DNA of 64,000 bases from Chlorops oryzae (GCA_020466095.1 CM035806.1:13634724-13698723), one strand, 5' to 3'. Positions 13,364-26,240 are shown, counted from the stretch's first letter. Translations and numbers: made by a program. Notes: generated by a model from the sequence alone, not told the origin.

Positions 13364-14188
13364 TGCACGAAAATTCCAGAAGTCAGACAACGCGAATCTC
13401 TTATGACTTATCTTATTTTGGAGTTTAAGACATCGAATTTTTAGAATGAAATTTTAGAGACCAGAGATGCACGATTGAACAAGCTAATAAAGCAATAAAC
13501 GAGATCTTAAGGGGACCTACCTTCTGGTCTAGAATTTTTTTAAAATCTATTTTTTTTCTTTATATATTTCGGAAGAATAGACTTCTAAGAATATGCTGGC
13601 AAAGTTCGTGAAGATATTGACAATATTTTATTTGCTACAGCCGTTTTAGTAGGTGGAGACAGCAGGCGCGCTGCTTGATCAAAGCAACTTTGAACGCGTT
13701 TATCTCAAAACTACTTTTTTTGACCTGGCGTACATGAAAACATCGAATTGATTCGTCTGAAATTTTTATATGTTATTCACAACATCGATGGCTATCGGGT
13801 GAGCTACAATCAAAGTTTTATTTCAAGAACTTCATATTTTTTCATTAAAAAAATGGTAAAAAAATGGCGTTTTTTTTATGTGTTAAATTAAAAATTGCGC
13901 CATTTTGTCAATTTTATTTTGTTTTTTTTTTTTTTTGTTGTAACTCACCCGATAGCCGCATTCATTCTGATTAATAATAAAATTTTTATATTTTTTTCGG
14001 ATAACCCGAACTTACGAAATCGTGTACGCCACGGAGGTACTTTTTAAAAATGGGTCTATTTCGCCGCCACTTTTAAAATCGAAAAAAAAAAACAAAAAAA
14101 TTACAACATATTTTTGCTTCATACCAAAAAAAAAAAAATCATGAAAATACACTTAATTTTCGTGCTCTAGACCAGAAGATCCCCTTAA
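13364..14188 (+). repeat. Duplicated segment, copy 2, with longer TTAA-bounded element
   Basis: This repeats the left flank of copy 1 (about 143 bp) and then the element, 13507-14188 (682 bp). The element begins TTAAGGGGACCTACC and ends CCAGAAGATCCCCTTAA. Terminal inverted repeats of about 25 bp share CTTCTGGTCTAGA. The shared left flank shows that flank and element were duplicated together, not by two separate insertions. Confidence 0.7.
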
Positions 14189-15293
<1,105 letters not shown>

Positions 15294-15396
15294 TTAATAG
15301 AATCCGAAATCAAAATAAAAAAGTTCAAAATGTTTAATTATTTATTTACATAAATTTACCGATCGTTTTTCGTTCTATCTTTGCCGCCCTCTTTCT

Positions 15397-16620
15397 TTCT
15401 TACTTTTTGTCTCTCTCTCTCTCTCTCTCTCTCTCCTCCTCTTTGTTTCTCTCTGTCACTATTTCTTTGTCTCGCTCTATTATATCCCTTTGTAGTTTTC
15501 AATTGCTCTTTGTGTCTTGCTCTTCTCCTTCTTTCTATCTCTTTTTGTTCTTTCCTTTTGATCTTACTATTTCTCTCTCTCTCTCTCTTTTGGTCCTCTT
15601 TTCTCCTTTTCTTTCGGTATTCTTATTTCTTTTACTATTTATATCTCTCATTATCTCTCATACTCCCTCATTCTATCTCATTCTATCTCATTCTCTCTCA
15701 CTCTCTCTCTCTCTTATTCTCTCTCTCTCTCTTATTCTCTCTCTCTCTCTCATTCTCTCTCTCTCTCTTATTCTCTCTCTCTCTCTCATTCTCTCTCTCT
15801 CTCTTTTCTCTCTCTCTCTCTCTCTCATTCTCTCTCTCATTCTCTCTCTCATTCTCTCTCTCATTCTCTCTCTCTCATCTCTCTCTCTCTCATTATCTCT
15901 CTCTCATTCTCTCTCTCTCATTCTCTCTCTCTCTCATTCTCTCTCTCTCATTCTCTCTCTCTCATTCTCTCTCTCTCATTCTCTCTCTCTCATTCTCTCT
16001 CTCTCATTCTCTCTCTCATTCTCTCTCTCTCATTCTCTCTTTTATTCTCTCTCTTTTATTCTCTCTCTCTTATTCTCTCTCTCTTATTCTCTCCGTCTCT
16101 TATTCCTCTCTCCGTCTCTTATTCCGTCTCTCCCTCTCTTATTCTCTCTCTTCCTCTCTTCTTCTCTCTCTCTTATTTTCTCTCTCATGCTCTCTCTCTC
16201 TCTTATTCTCTCTCTCTATTCTCTCTCTCTTATTCTCTCTCTCTTATTTTTTCTCTCTCTCTTATTCTCTCTCTCTTATTCTCTCTCTCTTATTCTCTCT
16301 CTCTTATCTCTCTCTCTCTTATTCTCTCTCTCTTATTCTCTCTCTCTTATTCTCTCTCTCTTATTCTCTCTCTCTTATTCTCTCTCTCTTATTCTCTCTC
16401 TTATCTCTCATCTCTCATCTCTCTCTCTTATTCTCTCTCTCTTCATTCTCTCTCTCTTTCTCTCTGACTCTCTATTCTCTCATCTGTCTCGATCTGTCTC
16501 ATCCTCTCTTTCATTCTGTTGATCTCTCTCATCTCTCTGTCATTTTGTTGATCTCTCTCATTCTCTGTCATTTTGTTGATCTCTCTCAATCTCTCTGTCA
16601 TTCTGTTGATCTCTCTAATA
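15397..16620. repeat. CT-rich compound microsatellite, 1.2 kb
   Basis: Long runs of CTCTCT punctuated at regular intervals by CATT or TATT give units such as ATTCTCTCTCTCTC. The right edge carries several copies of a longer unit containing GTCATTCTGTTGATCTCTCT. Two overlapping long Ser/Leu-rich open frames (418 and 371 residues) are composition artefacts. Confidence 0.95.
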
Positions 16621-16639
16621 CACTTTTCCATTCATAAAT

Positions 16640-17183
16640 GAATGTCTTTGACTGATGCATGACTTGGAAAAATTCTCCATAGCTAAATGCTTTTACAAAT
16701 GCAGTCCCATTGGGAGTGTCTGACTGACATTTTGCTGCATAGCAATATTACCAAAACATCCTGCTCTATGAAAAACGATTAGATCCGAAGATGCAAGTTG
16801 GTTCTACATATTCATTCATATAAAAAATCAGAAATTAGAAATGAATCAGAAATTTTCTGAAGTGTTTTTTTTTTATAAGAAGTTTTTCATTTCTGATCGA
16901 ACTGGAGCGAGCCCCTTAATGGGAAATCATCCGAGGATAAGAGCGGCTTTTTGTTTTATTAGCCTCTTCCAGACTTCTCGTTTATTTTCCATCAATGAAA
17001 TATCTCTCAACCTGTGTATGCAAAGTTCAGTTCCATTCAAGAGATGAGATGAATGAATGCTTTCGGGGGTAGCAACAACAATATTTTCAATTCATTTTGA
17101 AATGATTCATAAGTTTTTTTCTTATTAAACGAAAACTAATTGTAAGCCTTTTTGACGTCATATGTCACAAATATAGACTGATC

Positions 17184-17217
<34 letters not shown>

Positions 17218-18224
17218 GATAGATAGAGAAAGGGAAGCAAAGAGAGATATCGCTTGAAATGACTCAATACACAAATTTCCTCAACAGAACAAAATGAGAA
17301 GCATTCGGCATTGCAGACAGCCGTAGATATGAATCGAAATCCAAAAAAAAAAAAAAAAAAATAATAAAAAAAATTGAATTCAAAATTCAATTATGAATGA
17401 ACTTGAGGTAATGAGAGTTGAGAACAGCCCATAACAGAAACGAAACAGAAAAAAGCAAACGAAATAAAAAATAATAAAAAAAGTTTTTTACCACATCGAA
17501 AATTTTGACCAAAAAATTAGCGCAAAAAAAATGCAATAAAATAAAATGAAAAATTTAAATATGAAATAATTTAAGTTGGCTTAAAATCGAAAACGAGAAG
17601 AAAATACAAATGGAATTAAAGGAATGAAATTGTAAATCGATTTGGTGAAAGTTTAAAATAAGCAACAACAAAAATTAAATAAATAACTCAACATGGAAAC
17701 TTCTCTCGTTAAGAGTTCACTTCCGTTGGTCGTATTTTAGATATTTATATGTGCAAAAGATCGAGAGTCGAAAGGACTACCTGAATGCCATTTAATGAGA
17801 TAAAAACCATCAGCGAAGAGTTACTGTGGGGTACAGATAATAATTGACCATAAATTTGCGCAGATATCACTGTGTATCGGTGGTAGGTTTTATTGGTGTT
17901 ACCTCTTTTCTTTTTTATTATTGTTATAGGTATCTTAAAAGCTTCATCTTTTGTCACCTTGCTTTCGGAGACTCTCTTCTTTTTCTCTTTTCATTTGATC
18001 GTTGGAGCGTTTGATCGTCGCGAACGTGCGCGATCAATGCACGATCTCGTTATGAATTTTATTGAAAGCTTTTACCGGTTTCTTTTCTCATTCGGCTTAT
18101 CACGACTGACCGCGTGGCATTTCAAATAGTTTTTCTCTTCTTATTGTTTTAAAACGACAAAACAACAAAAAAAAGAAAAACAGAAAAAAGAGAAAAAAGC
18201 AACTGTTGTCACATCTCGAAAATA
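16640..18224. other. Intron DNA, nothing gene-like
   Basis: AT-rich. It contains a GA microsatellite at about 17183-17232 and A-rich runs. No exon, RNA gene or transposon end is supported. Confidence 0.45.
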
Positions 18225-18396
18225 CAGTCAAACAACTTCCATAGACCGAATTAACATATTTCGAACTTTCAATACAAAACATACATACATACTTACAAAA
18301 AAAAAAGGAAGAAGAAAAAAAGTAACTCAAAGTCTCCCATAAATCGAAAGAGTTCTTTGGTAAATAATGGAAAATCGAAATATAGAGGTTCGACTG
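18225..18396. mobile_element. Possible pogo/Tigger-like MITE
   Basis: The left end reads TA-CAGTCAAACAACTTCCATA. The right end, reverse-complemented, reads CAGTCGAACCTCTATATTTC. CAGTCGAA ends with a TA target are typical of pogo-group Tc/mariner elements. The left TA is present but the right one is not, so this is tentative. Confidence 0.45.
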
Positions 18397-18492
18397 AACT
18401 TCTATTCATACCAGACGACCCCTGTGTCGAGGGAATATTGCGTTTGTGCGTTCGTGTGTAACACCCAGAACTAGTCGAGATAGATAGAGCTG

Positions 18493-18728
18493 ATTCAGCC
18501 CGATTCTGAATATTCTCGGGGAACGAATTCCCGGGGATTTTACTTTTCTCGAGACTAAAATTCTCTTTCTTTAAATAGATAGGGTGAGGAAAATTATGGG
18601 TATGGGTCAAATACCCATTTCCCATCAAATTTCTTCCCCCAAATATTCAAAAAAGAAGAATTTTACTCTCGAGAAAAGTAAATTCTCCGGGAATTTGATC
18701 CCCGGGAATTTTCAGAATCGGGCTGAAT
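18493..18728 (+). mobile_element. Palindromic MITE with ~85-bp arms (copy 1)
   Basis: The left arm starts ATTCAGCCCGATTCTGAA and the right arm is its inverse (TTCAGAATCGGGCTGAAT). Similarity between the arms continues about 85 bp inward through CCCGGGGA and TTTACTTTTCTCGAGA. The centre holds TAGATAGGGTGAGGAAAATT and ATACCCATTTC. The same unit lies in the opposite orientation at 32561-32773, and one end recurs at 29430. It encodes nothing and I do not recognise the family. Confidence 0.8.
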
Positions 18729-18731
18729 ATA

Positions 18732-20023
18732 ACAGGTTGGCTGATAAGTCCCCGGTCTGACACATAGATGGCGTCGCTAGTATTAAATGCATATTATTTT
18801 TATATAGTGGCAACCTTCAAATGATTCGTGTCAAAATTTGACGTCTGTAAGTCAATTAGTTTGTGAGATAGAGCGTCTTTTGTGAAGCAACTTTTGTTAT
18901 TGTGAAAAAAATGGAAAAAAAGGAATTTCGTGTTTTGATAAAATACTGTTTTCTGAAGGGAAAAAATACAGTGGAAGCAAAAACTTGGCTTGATAATGAG
19001 TTTCCGGACTCTGCCCCAGGAAAATCAACAATAATTGATTGGTATGCAAAATTCAAGCGTGGTGAAATGAGCACGGAGGACGGTGAACGCAGTGGAACCC
19101 GAAAGAGGTGGTTACCGACGAAAACATCAAAAAAATTCACAAAATGATTTTGAATGACCGTAAAATGAAGTTGATCGAGATAGCAGAGGCCTTAAAGATA
19201 TCAAAGGAACGTGTTGGTCATATCATTCATCAATATTTGGATATGAAAAAGCTCTGTGCAAAATGGGTGCCGCGCGAGCTCACATTTGACCAAAAACAAC
19301 AACGTGTTGATGATTCTGAGCGGTGTTTGCAGCTGTTAACTCGCAATACACCCGAGTTTTTGCGTCGATATGTGACAATGGATGAAACATGGCTCTATCA
19401 CTACACTCCTGAGTCCAATCGACAGTCGGCTGAGTGGACAGCGATCGGTGAACCGTCTCCGAAGCGTGGAAAGACTCAAAAGTCCGCTGGCAAAGTAATG
19501 GCCTCTGTTTTTTGGGATGGGCATGGAATAATTTTTATCGATTATCTTGAGAAGGGAAAAACCATCAACAGTGACTATTATATGTCGTTATTGGAGCGTT
19601 TGTAGTTCGAAATCGCGGCAAAACGGCCCCATATGAAGAAGAAAAAAGTGTTGTTCCACCAAGACAACGCACCGTGCCACAAGTCATTGAGAACGATGGC
19701 AAAAATTCATGAATTAGGCTTCGAATTGCTTCCCCACCCACCGTATTCTCCAGATCTGGCCCCCAGCGACTTTTTCTTGTTCTCAGACCTCAAAAGGATG
19801 CTCGCAGGGAAAAAATTTGGCTGCAATGAAGAGGTGATCGCCGAAACTGAGGCCTATTTTGAGGCAAAACCGAAGGAGTACTACCAAAATGGTATCAAAA
19901 AATTGGAAGGTCTTTATAATCGTTGTATCGCTCTTGAAGGGAACTATGTTGAATAATAAAAACGAATTTTGACAAAAAAATGTGTTTTTCTTTGTTAGAC
20001 CGGGGACTTATCAGCCAACCTGT
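18732..20023 (+). mobile_element. mariner element, irritans group (Himar1-like), 1292 bp
   Basis: Both ends carry ACAGGTTGGCTGATAAGTCC continuing into CCGGTCT (27 bp, inverted), with TA target duplications at 18730-18731 and 20024-20025. Length, termini and transposase closely resemble Himar1, the irritans-group mariner consensus first derived from the horn fly. The transposase frame is broken (next entry), so this copy cannot make its own enzyme. Its intact termini suggest it could still be moved in trans. Confidence 0.95.
18911..19956 (+). pseudogene. mariner transposase pseudogene (Himar1-like)
   Basis: The frame starts MEKKEFRVLIKYCF and encodes the N-terminal helix-turn-helix pair that binds the terminal repeats. 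The DD34D catalytic motifs follow: MDETWLYHY (first Asp), FHQDNAPCH (second Asp) and PPYSPDLAPSDFFLF (third Asp). Two lesions break it. A one-base loss near 19094-19100 shifts the frame after DGERSG. A TAG at 19603-19605 lies where irritans-group proteins have a sense codon (...LLERL). Otherwise the protein is near full length (about 348 codons). Similarity to Himar1 is very high by eye, which implies recent insertion or horizontal transfer. Confidence 0.93.
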
Positions 20024-20120
20024 TATATAGAAATGATCAACGTCACCAGGAGATTCGATTTTGCTATGCCCGTCTGTCCTTCCGTCCGCCTGTCTGTCTG
20101 TCTGTCTGTCTGTCAGTCTG

Positions 20121-21778
20121 TATCAGAAATTAGTGGCAATGAAGTGAACCTTCCCACGAAAACGAGGGAATATTGTACATTTCATATAAGTACAAGATCT
20201 TTTGAGCTCTTATAGAGCTGTGAATGGGCAACTGATATTTACCTATAATACTGAAAATTTGAATTTTTGATTTATCACCACAAGGTGAAACTTCCAAGCA
20301 ATTTCGACATTTCTGGCTAGACCTAGCGTAATTTTTGCATCATTTTCTGACATCCGTATGTTTCCTTTTTTTTTTTTTTTTGATGGTCTTCTTCTGACTT
20401 AGTTGTTTATTGAACGAGTGTTCGTCATAATTATGTCTTATTACACTGTTTTTACTTTTTCGTCAACGATTGCACCTTAAGGCATTCCTTCGGTTTTTTT
20501 TTTTTGGTTACTTTCGCGCTCATGTATCGTCAGGATTGAAAAGGCCCTCTATAGAAGCTCAATTTTAATAACTTCTAGCGAATTCTTAATATTTTTATTC
20601 CCTCGGATTTAGCGGAGTTTTGAAATCGACTTAGCGTCTTGATTATTTTCATATCGGCAACACTGGTCTGTACACAGTTTTCTTATCGATGGTGTTGGGT
20701 GTAAGAATTTACCTTCTAAGAACGTCCCATAAAAACTCATCAAATTTATGAGAAAATATATCAAATTATGATTTTAAAAAAATGTTTTTCAAAGAACTCG
20801 TAAATCGAAGTCAAGAATCTCGAATATTTCAGCGACTTAATAGTAAAGAGAACACGAAAATAATGATAAACATTATGAAAGAAAAAAAAAATGAATAAAT
20901 AAATAAAAAAAAATAAAAAAACATTTAAAAAAAAACAATAGGAAACGAAACGCGAATTACATTCGTGTTACCATATTTGAAAATACGCTTGCAACGCCAA
21001 CGCACTTTCGATAAAGATCTCAAGTAAAATCCATGGCTGGACGGCCACGGGGAGGGGGTTGGACATAAGCTAACTAAATATATAAAACGAAGAAAAATGC
21101 AAAACCGCAGACGAGTGAACCGATTCGAACAGGAAATCGTGAGCGGCGCGCATGCTTAGCAAGCAACTTCGTTGAATACTTCAACACCACCACCCCTTAG
21201 AGAGGAGCCTATGACGATCGATTGTAGCGTGCAAAACCGGTTGGCTAGTGCGTGCGCTTAGGGCCATAAATCAATTGTGGATTTGTGTTCAACATTGAGT
21301 GAAAAGTGATGGCTCTAATATCGGTTAGAAGCAAAAGAAAAGAAAATAAAGAAAGAAAGACAGAAAAAAAAATTACTCCAAAATGAGTTGAGCACAAAAA
21401 TTCGTTAATATTACGATAATTTGTACATTCTTCTCAATTGTGTGGAAGACAGAAAGATATCAAATGAAATAAACTTCAACGAAAACGATCTCAAATCTTT
21501 TAAAACCCTTCTTCAGTTGTGACACTTTTCGTCGGCGGCTTCAATTGGATATCGAAACGAAAAATATTTAAAAAGAAGAATAATAATAATACATAATAAT
21601 AATGAGATTTTGCATAAACTAAATTTAAAAAAAAGGCAATTAAATGCAGTATTCAGCGTTTTTCATAATTACACAGAAACTTAAGAGAAATCAAAGCCGT
21701 AAGACATTCAAATGGGATCCTGCTGAATACTGCGGATTCGAACTGATCAGAAAAGCGAATCAAGACGTTATAAAGTAT
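20121..21778. other. Intron DNA, no gene seen
   Basis: AT-rich. The more GC-balanced stretch at about 21020-21320 lacks an open frame with splice sites. It could be regulatory, but nothing specific can be read. Confidence 0.4.
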
Positions 21779-22113
21779 GGTCCCCTGACTCTTCGTTGGA
21801 GGCTCGAAAAGACACTGTAGGTCCCTGACTCTTCATTGGAGACTAGAAAAGACAATTCAGGTCCCTGACTCTTCATTGGAGACTAGAAAAGATACTGTAG
21901 GTCCCCTGACTCTTCATTGGAGACTCGAAAAGACAATGTAGGTCCCCTGACTCTTCATTGGAGACTAGAAAAGACAATTCAGGTCCCTTGACTCTTCATT
22001 GGAGACTCGAAAAGACACTGTAGGTCCCTTGACTCTTCATTGGAGGCTCGAAAAGACACTGTAGGTTCCCTGACTCTTCATTAGAGACTCGAAAAGAAAA
22101 TGTAGGTTCCTTG
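21779..22113. repeat. Minisatellite, about 8 units of 40-42 bp
   Basis: Each unit reads approximately GGTCCCCTGACTCTTCATTG then GAGACTCGAAAAGACACTGTA. Variants alternate GACACTGTAG with GACAATTCAG, so some neighbouring units form higher-order pairs. The array ends at TTCCTTGACAGG. Confidence 0.9.
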
Positions 22114-22588
22114 ACAGGTCTTCAAAAAAGTATTCAGGCCAACGAGTTCAAAGAATGATCAAGTCGATGGGATATCTTCAGTTGATCCTAAGTATTCCAA
22201 TCAAGCTAAAAAGTACAAAGACTTAAGATTAACCCATAATTTGCAAGTCATCGGTTTTTTTGAAGTGATCACTCTGAGTGGAAACTGAGTATACGAGAAC
22301 TGAATGACAGTCAAACAACCTTTTAAAAGACCTTTATTTTTCATACAAAAATTGTCTTTTTTACTTTCCATCCATACAAAAATGCCTGCTTTCCAATAGT
22401 GCAAAAGAATTCCGGCAAATATTCAACACATCCAGACATACTATGGAAGCGATTTTTTATCAGCTGCGGATTTGATTGTAACTGATCTCATACGCTTGAA
22501 TTTGTTGAACATTTGCAGGAATTTCTGCGCACTATTGGGAACCAGGCATAAATTCTCTCTATTGACCATTGAGTGGAAAAGGCATGTA
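22114..22588. other. Intron DNA, nothing recognised
   Basis: No gene or repeat that I can support lies between the minisatellite and the next MITE. Confidence 0.4.
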
Positions 22589-22732
22589 CAGTCTAAACTC
22601 TCTATGACGAATTTCAAGTGACCGGAAAAAATATTCGCTATAGAGAGAATTCGTTATAAGGAGAAAAAAAAAGCATTAAAAACATAGCCAAAAAGCCTTG
22701 AGAGAATTTTCGTTATAGAGGAGTTTCGACTG
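22589..22732. mobile_element. pogo/Tigger-like MITE, 144 bp, TA target
   Basis: The left end is CAGTCTAAACTCTCTATGAC and the reverse-complemented right end CAGTCGAAACTCCTCTATAA. TA flanks both sides (22587-22588 and 22733-22734). The interior holds further CGTTATA/CTATAGAG motifs. It is too short to encode anything. Confidence 0.75.
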
Positions 22733-22734
22733 TA

Positions 22735-23639
22735 TTAAAAAAACACAAAAAAAAAACACACAAAAAAAAACACAACAAAAAAAAACACTTTTTACTCATT
22801 TCACGCATTTTAATCCTCATATAATATAGAATTTAAAAACTTTCAATGTTTTTTACCGTCGTCTCCAAACCGACGAGAAAACCTCTCAACTGCACAAGAG
22901 AGAATTTCGCGTTTTCCATTGATATTTTCGTTCCACAGTTCATTTTGGATTTTCTCGTCGTAGGTATATATCTCAATTGATTTTTTCGTTTTTAATTCTT
23001 TACTTTTTTAATAATTAAAAAATAATAATTTTCCCGAACATTGTCATTTTCTACTCGTTTACATTCATCGAAAAAGAACGCAATCGCATTAATGAAAAAT
23101 CAAAATTAAAATGAAAAACATTTTTTATTTAAAAAAAAATATATAAAAAAAAGAACCGAGCGCACTTGCTGTTGATGTTGATAAAAAATCGCTTTTTTCC
23201 GTTTGTTTATGCATTCTGAGAGTATCGTCTGCCTTCAGCCTTCAGTCTTCAGCTTTCGGGCTTGGGATTTCAGCACATTTCGGATTCAAGCGCAAGACTG
23301 AAGCCTGAAATTCGGTTCGTGGAATTCTCGAGCGCTTTTGCTTCTTATGTTATTCAAATGTGCTTTGTGACGGTTCCTAAATGTGTTCCCTATTTTTGTC
23401 GCTTCGTTTTATTTTTTATTTATATTTTTTTTTTTTTTTTGCAAAAGCCATAGATAAAATTATAACGTTTTCTTCTATGCGAGTTCAACGAACGGCCGAG
23501 GCGTTGAATATTTCTTTGTTATTAAAATCAATCGAAGAGAAACCCATCCCGTGGCTCAGATTTTAAGCGTTTAACCCAATAATTATGTATTCGTGATAAT
23601 CGCGATTAAAACATAACAAAAGATAATCATCGATATAAT
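22735..23639. other. Intron DNA, nothing recognised
   Basis: Begins with a CA/A-rich run (22740-22790). Small open frames at 23262-23566 have no splice or family support. Confidence 0.4.
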
Positions 23640-23647
23640 GTTCAAAT

Positions 23648-24465
23648 CAGGAGCGGCGGAACACCAAAAATCGGAGTGGGTAGTAGTCATGGCACCATGC
23701 GACAGAGCAAACAATTTTTTTTAACTTCATATATTATAACAATACAATATATTAAATACTTAACAAAAAAGTATTCTCCTTAGCTTATAAAAAAGAAACA
23801 AATAGAAATCCTTACTGTGGTACAGTGCAACTCATTTAACTCAATATGAGTGAAAATTTCTCAAGTGGGCCACATTTTTTTCGATGGTCGGATTTTCGCT
23901 TTTTTTAAAATCACAATAAGCAGTAATAAATACAATTTGAACCGTTTTGCGAAATTCGAATTTTTACGATAGTTATTGTCAATATCATTTTTTCGGCATG
24001 AAATCGCTTTATTTTTTTATGCATCTGTTGCATGTATCTTTCCAATTTTTGGTTTGAAGATTGTCAATAAGACACTCTTCTGAATGAAACTTTGGTTTTG
24101 TAAATTAACGGGTTTTTTGTTAAAAATATAAACAATTTAAGTAAACAAATTCAAATAGCTATAACGGGGCTATCGATTTTGATATTTTTCGTTATGGAAT
24201 AATAATCCTTATTGTACATATAACACACAATATAAAAAAAATCAAAGCTTATATCGAAATTCTTTGGTTGTATGTTGTATGTTCGTTTACGTTTCGGCAT
24301 TGCGGACGCTTGTACAGTAAAATGTAGCTCTTTATTTTTTTAGAAGATTTTACAAAAAATATTTCTTTAGAAGTTTTGAGTAAGTTTTGGAGTGGGTAAT
24401 TACCTATACCCTAAAAATCGGACTGGGTAGTAGTCCCATACTACCCACACCTTTCGCCGGGCCTG
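23648..24465. mobile_element. Non-autonomous hAT element, 818 bp
   Basis: The element starts CAGGAGCGGCGGAA and ends TTCGCCGGGCCTG. It is flanked by the perfect 8-bp target duplication GTTCAAAT (23640-23647 and 24466-24473). An 8-bp duplication with CA..TG ends is the hAT signature. Near both ends the phrase AAAAATCGGA(G/C)TGGGTAG recurs as a direct repeat. No transposase is present. Confidence 0.85.
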
Positions 24466-24891
24466 GTTCAAATAATCATTCTCGTCGGACTGACTTTACA
24501 GAATCTTCAAAATAATTAATTGAAAGAGAAAATTTCCTTCCAGCAGGTAATGTGAGAATGAATGTGTCGAGATAACGAACAGAGTCAAGCAAACTCATTA
24601 AAGAAAGCATAAAATATAAACAAACTCCAAAGATTATACATACATACATATATATGTGAGGGAGGAGATGTAAAAAAAAAATTTTTTTTTTTCATTTTCT
24701 ATGTAACACATTACGAAATTTCTGAGAGCAAAGCGACTTCTATGAATGAATTTATCGCATACGAACCCATATTGTATAGATGTATGGATCCTGGCAGGGG
24801 GAAAACGTAAACATAGGTACTTTTTGACGAAAATCGATATAAAGGCGACATTGGAGAATATATCGACTGAAAGCATTACCAATAGGGCTTT

Positions 24892-26240
24892 CAGCTTATC
24901 GATAGTATCGACATGACTATCGATGGTTATGGTTTTTAAATAAGTAGTTATTCGATCGTTTTCAGACTATCGATATAAGTATAGCTAGAATCAGTGATGC
25001 CAGATTGTGGGTTTTTCCCCATATTGTGGGTTTTTTCACTCAAATATCGTGACATGGGGAAAAGTATGGGTAATTTTATATCGAAATTTATGCACTACAT
25101 TTAAGGTATATTTACTACTTATGAGAATGAAAATCGTGTTTTCCCTCTTCCAGTACCATGCATGACTCTTTTTGCTGTATCTAGTCGCGTGTTCCACAAG
25201 TGTTGTAAAGAAACTTCGTTTTTTTTTGTTAAGTCATGAATAAGACTGCAATTTTAAGTTACTTTTATTTATTTTTTGTTATTTTCTTGATACTTTTATT
25301 AAAATATTGTGTTTAAATCCAATGTTCAATTTTGAAATCGGTACGCCCATATTTTCAAAAAATCATTCTGGGTTTTTTGGGGGTTTTTAGTTTTTGAAAA
25401 TGTGGAAAAGTGGGTTTTTTTTCCCAATATATGAGGGTTTTTTTATCGATAAAATCTGGCATCACTGGCTAGAATCTGTCAAATTATATATCGATAGTTG
25501 CAACTATCGATATATAGCTGGAATCTGTCAAATTATATATCGATAGTTTCTACCATCGATAGTTTCAATAGTCGATATTCCGAGCTATCGATAGTTTCAA
25601 TAGTCGATAGTCCGAGCTATCAATAGTATTAACTATCGGAAGATATAATTTAAAATTTAAACTAATTTGGTTGGCAAATTGCTTTGAATAAAGCAAGTTT
25701 GAGCTTTTAAACATGTACCATTTTAAGTTTTAAATTTAAAAATAAATGATTGTCCTCTAAAAGAAACTTAAAATTTAATAAAATATTGTACAAATGCATC
25801 CTTCCTCAATTTATAGCACGTTTGAATATACAAGGAAACGAATTTTAAAGCATTTCTTACTCAATTTTCAGTAATCCATCCATACTTTTTAGCCATAGTA
25901 TATGTACACAGTTTAGCATGACGCCTATAATTCTCATTTGGTTTATAAAATGGGACACATAAGACTAGCAGAAATTCTGAAGATATTTCACGACGTGGTG
26001 TAGCAAGGAAGTGTGTAAGTTTGTCTATTTTATGGGTTTGATAGATCTGGATAGCTATCGATAGTTCGATAACTAACATTTCGATAGTTTGGATAATCGA
26101 TAGTTCGATAACTAACATTTCGATAGTTTGGATAATCGATAGGTTCAACAATCGATCAATGAATCAAAACTATCAATAGTCTACAAAAAACATCGATTTT
26201 TTCGATAGTTTGAAACCATCGATGGTATCGATAGTGCTAT
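24892..26240. repeat. ATCGATAG-rich degenerate repeat region
   Basis: Dozens of ATCGATAG, CTATCGAT and related words occur in clusters at 24898-24985, 25476-25640 and 26050-26240. Many are the palindrome TATCGATA. That octamer is also the DREF-binding site of flies, but the density and degeneracy look like a local tandem repeat and not one promoter. Confidence 0.7.
24992..25467. mobile_element. Non-autonomous hAT element, 476 bp
   Basis: Termini are CAGTGATGCCAGAT and, inverted, ATCTGGCATCACTG. The perfect 8-bp duplication GCTAGAAT flanks it (24984-24991 and 25468-25475). It interrupts the ATCGAT-rich repeat. The interior is AT-rich with G-tracts (GGGTTTTTTGGGGG) and no open frame. Confidence 0.88.

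Larger units (their letters stand above)
18408..20120 (+). mobile_element. Helentron copy interrupted by a MITE and a mariner
   Basis: The left part, 18408-18492, carries CCTGTGTCGAGGG, ATTGCGTTTGTG, GTGTGTAACACCCAGAAC and GTCGAGATAGA. The right part, from 20024, resumes with TATAGAAATGATCAACGTC, ACCAGGAGATTCG and a GTCY tract. Compared with the complete copy at 60708-61621 the two halves are contiguous, so everything between is inserted DNA. The 3' end could not be found; the element fades after about 20120. Confidence 0.8.

Noticed and set aside
15381..16637. A 418-residue open frame rich in Ser and Leu (and a 371-residue one in another frame)
   Set aside because: Both come from (CTCT)n, which has no stop codons in these frames. 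There is no domain, start context or splice evidence.
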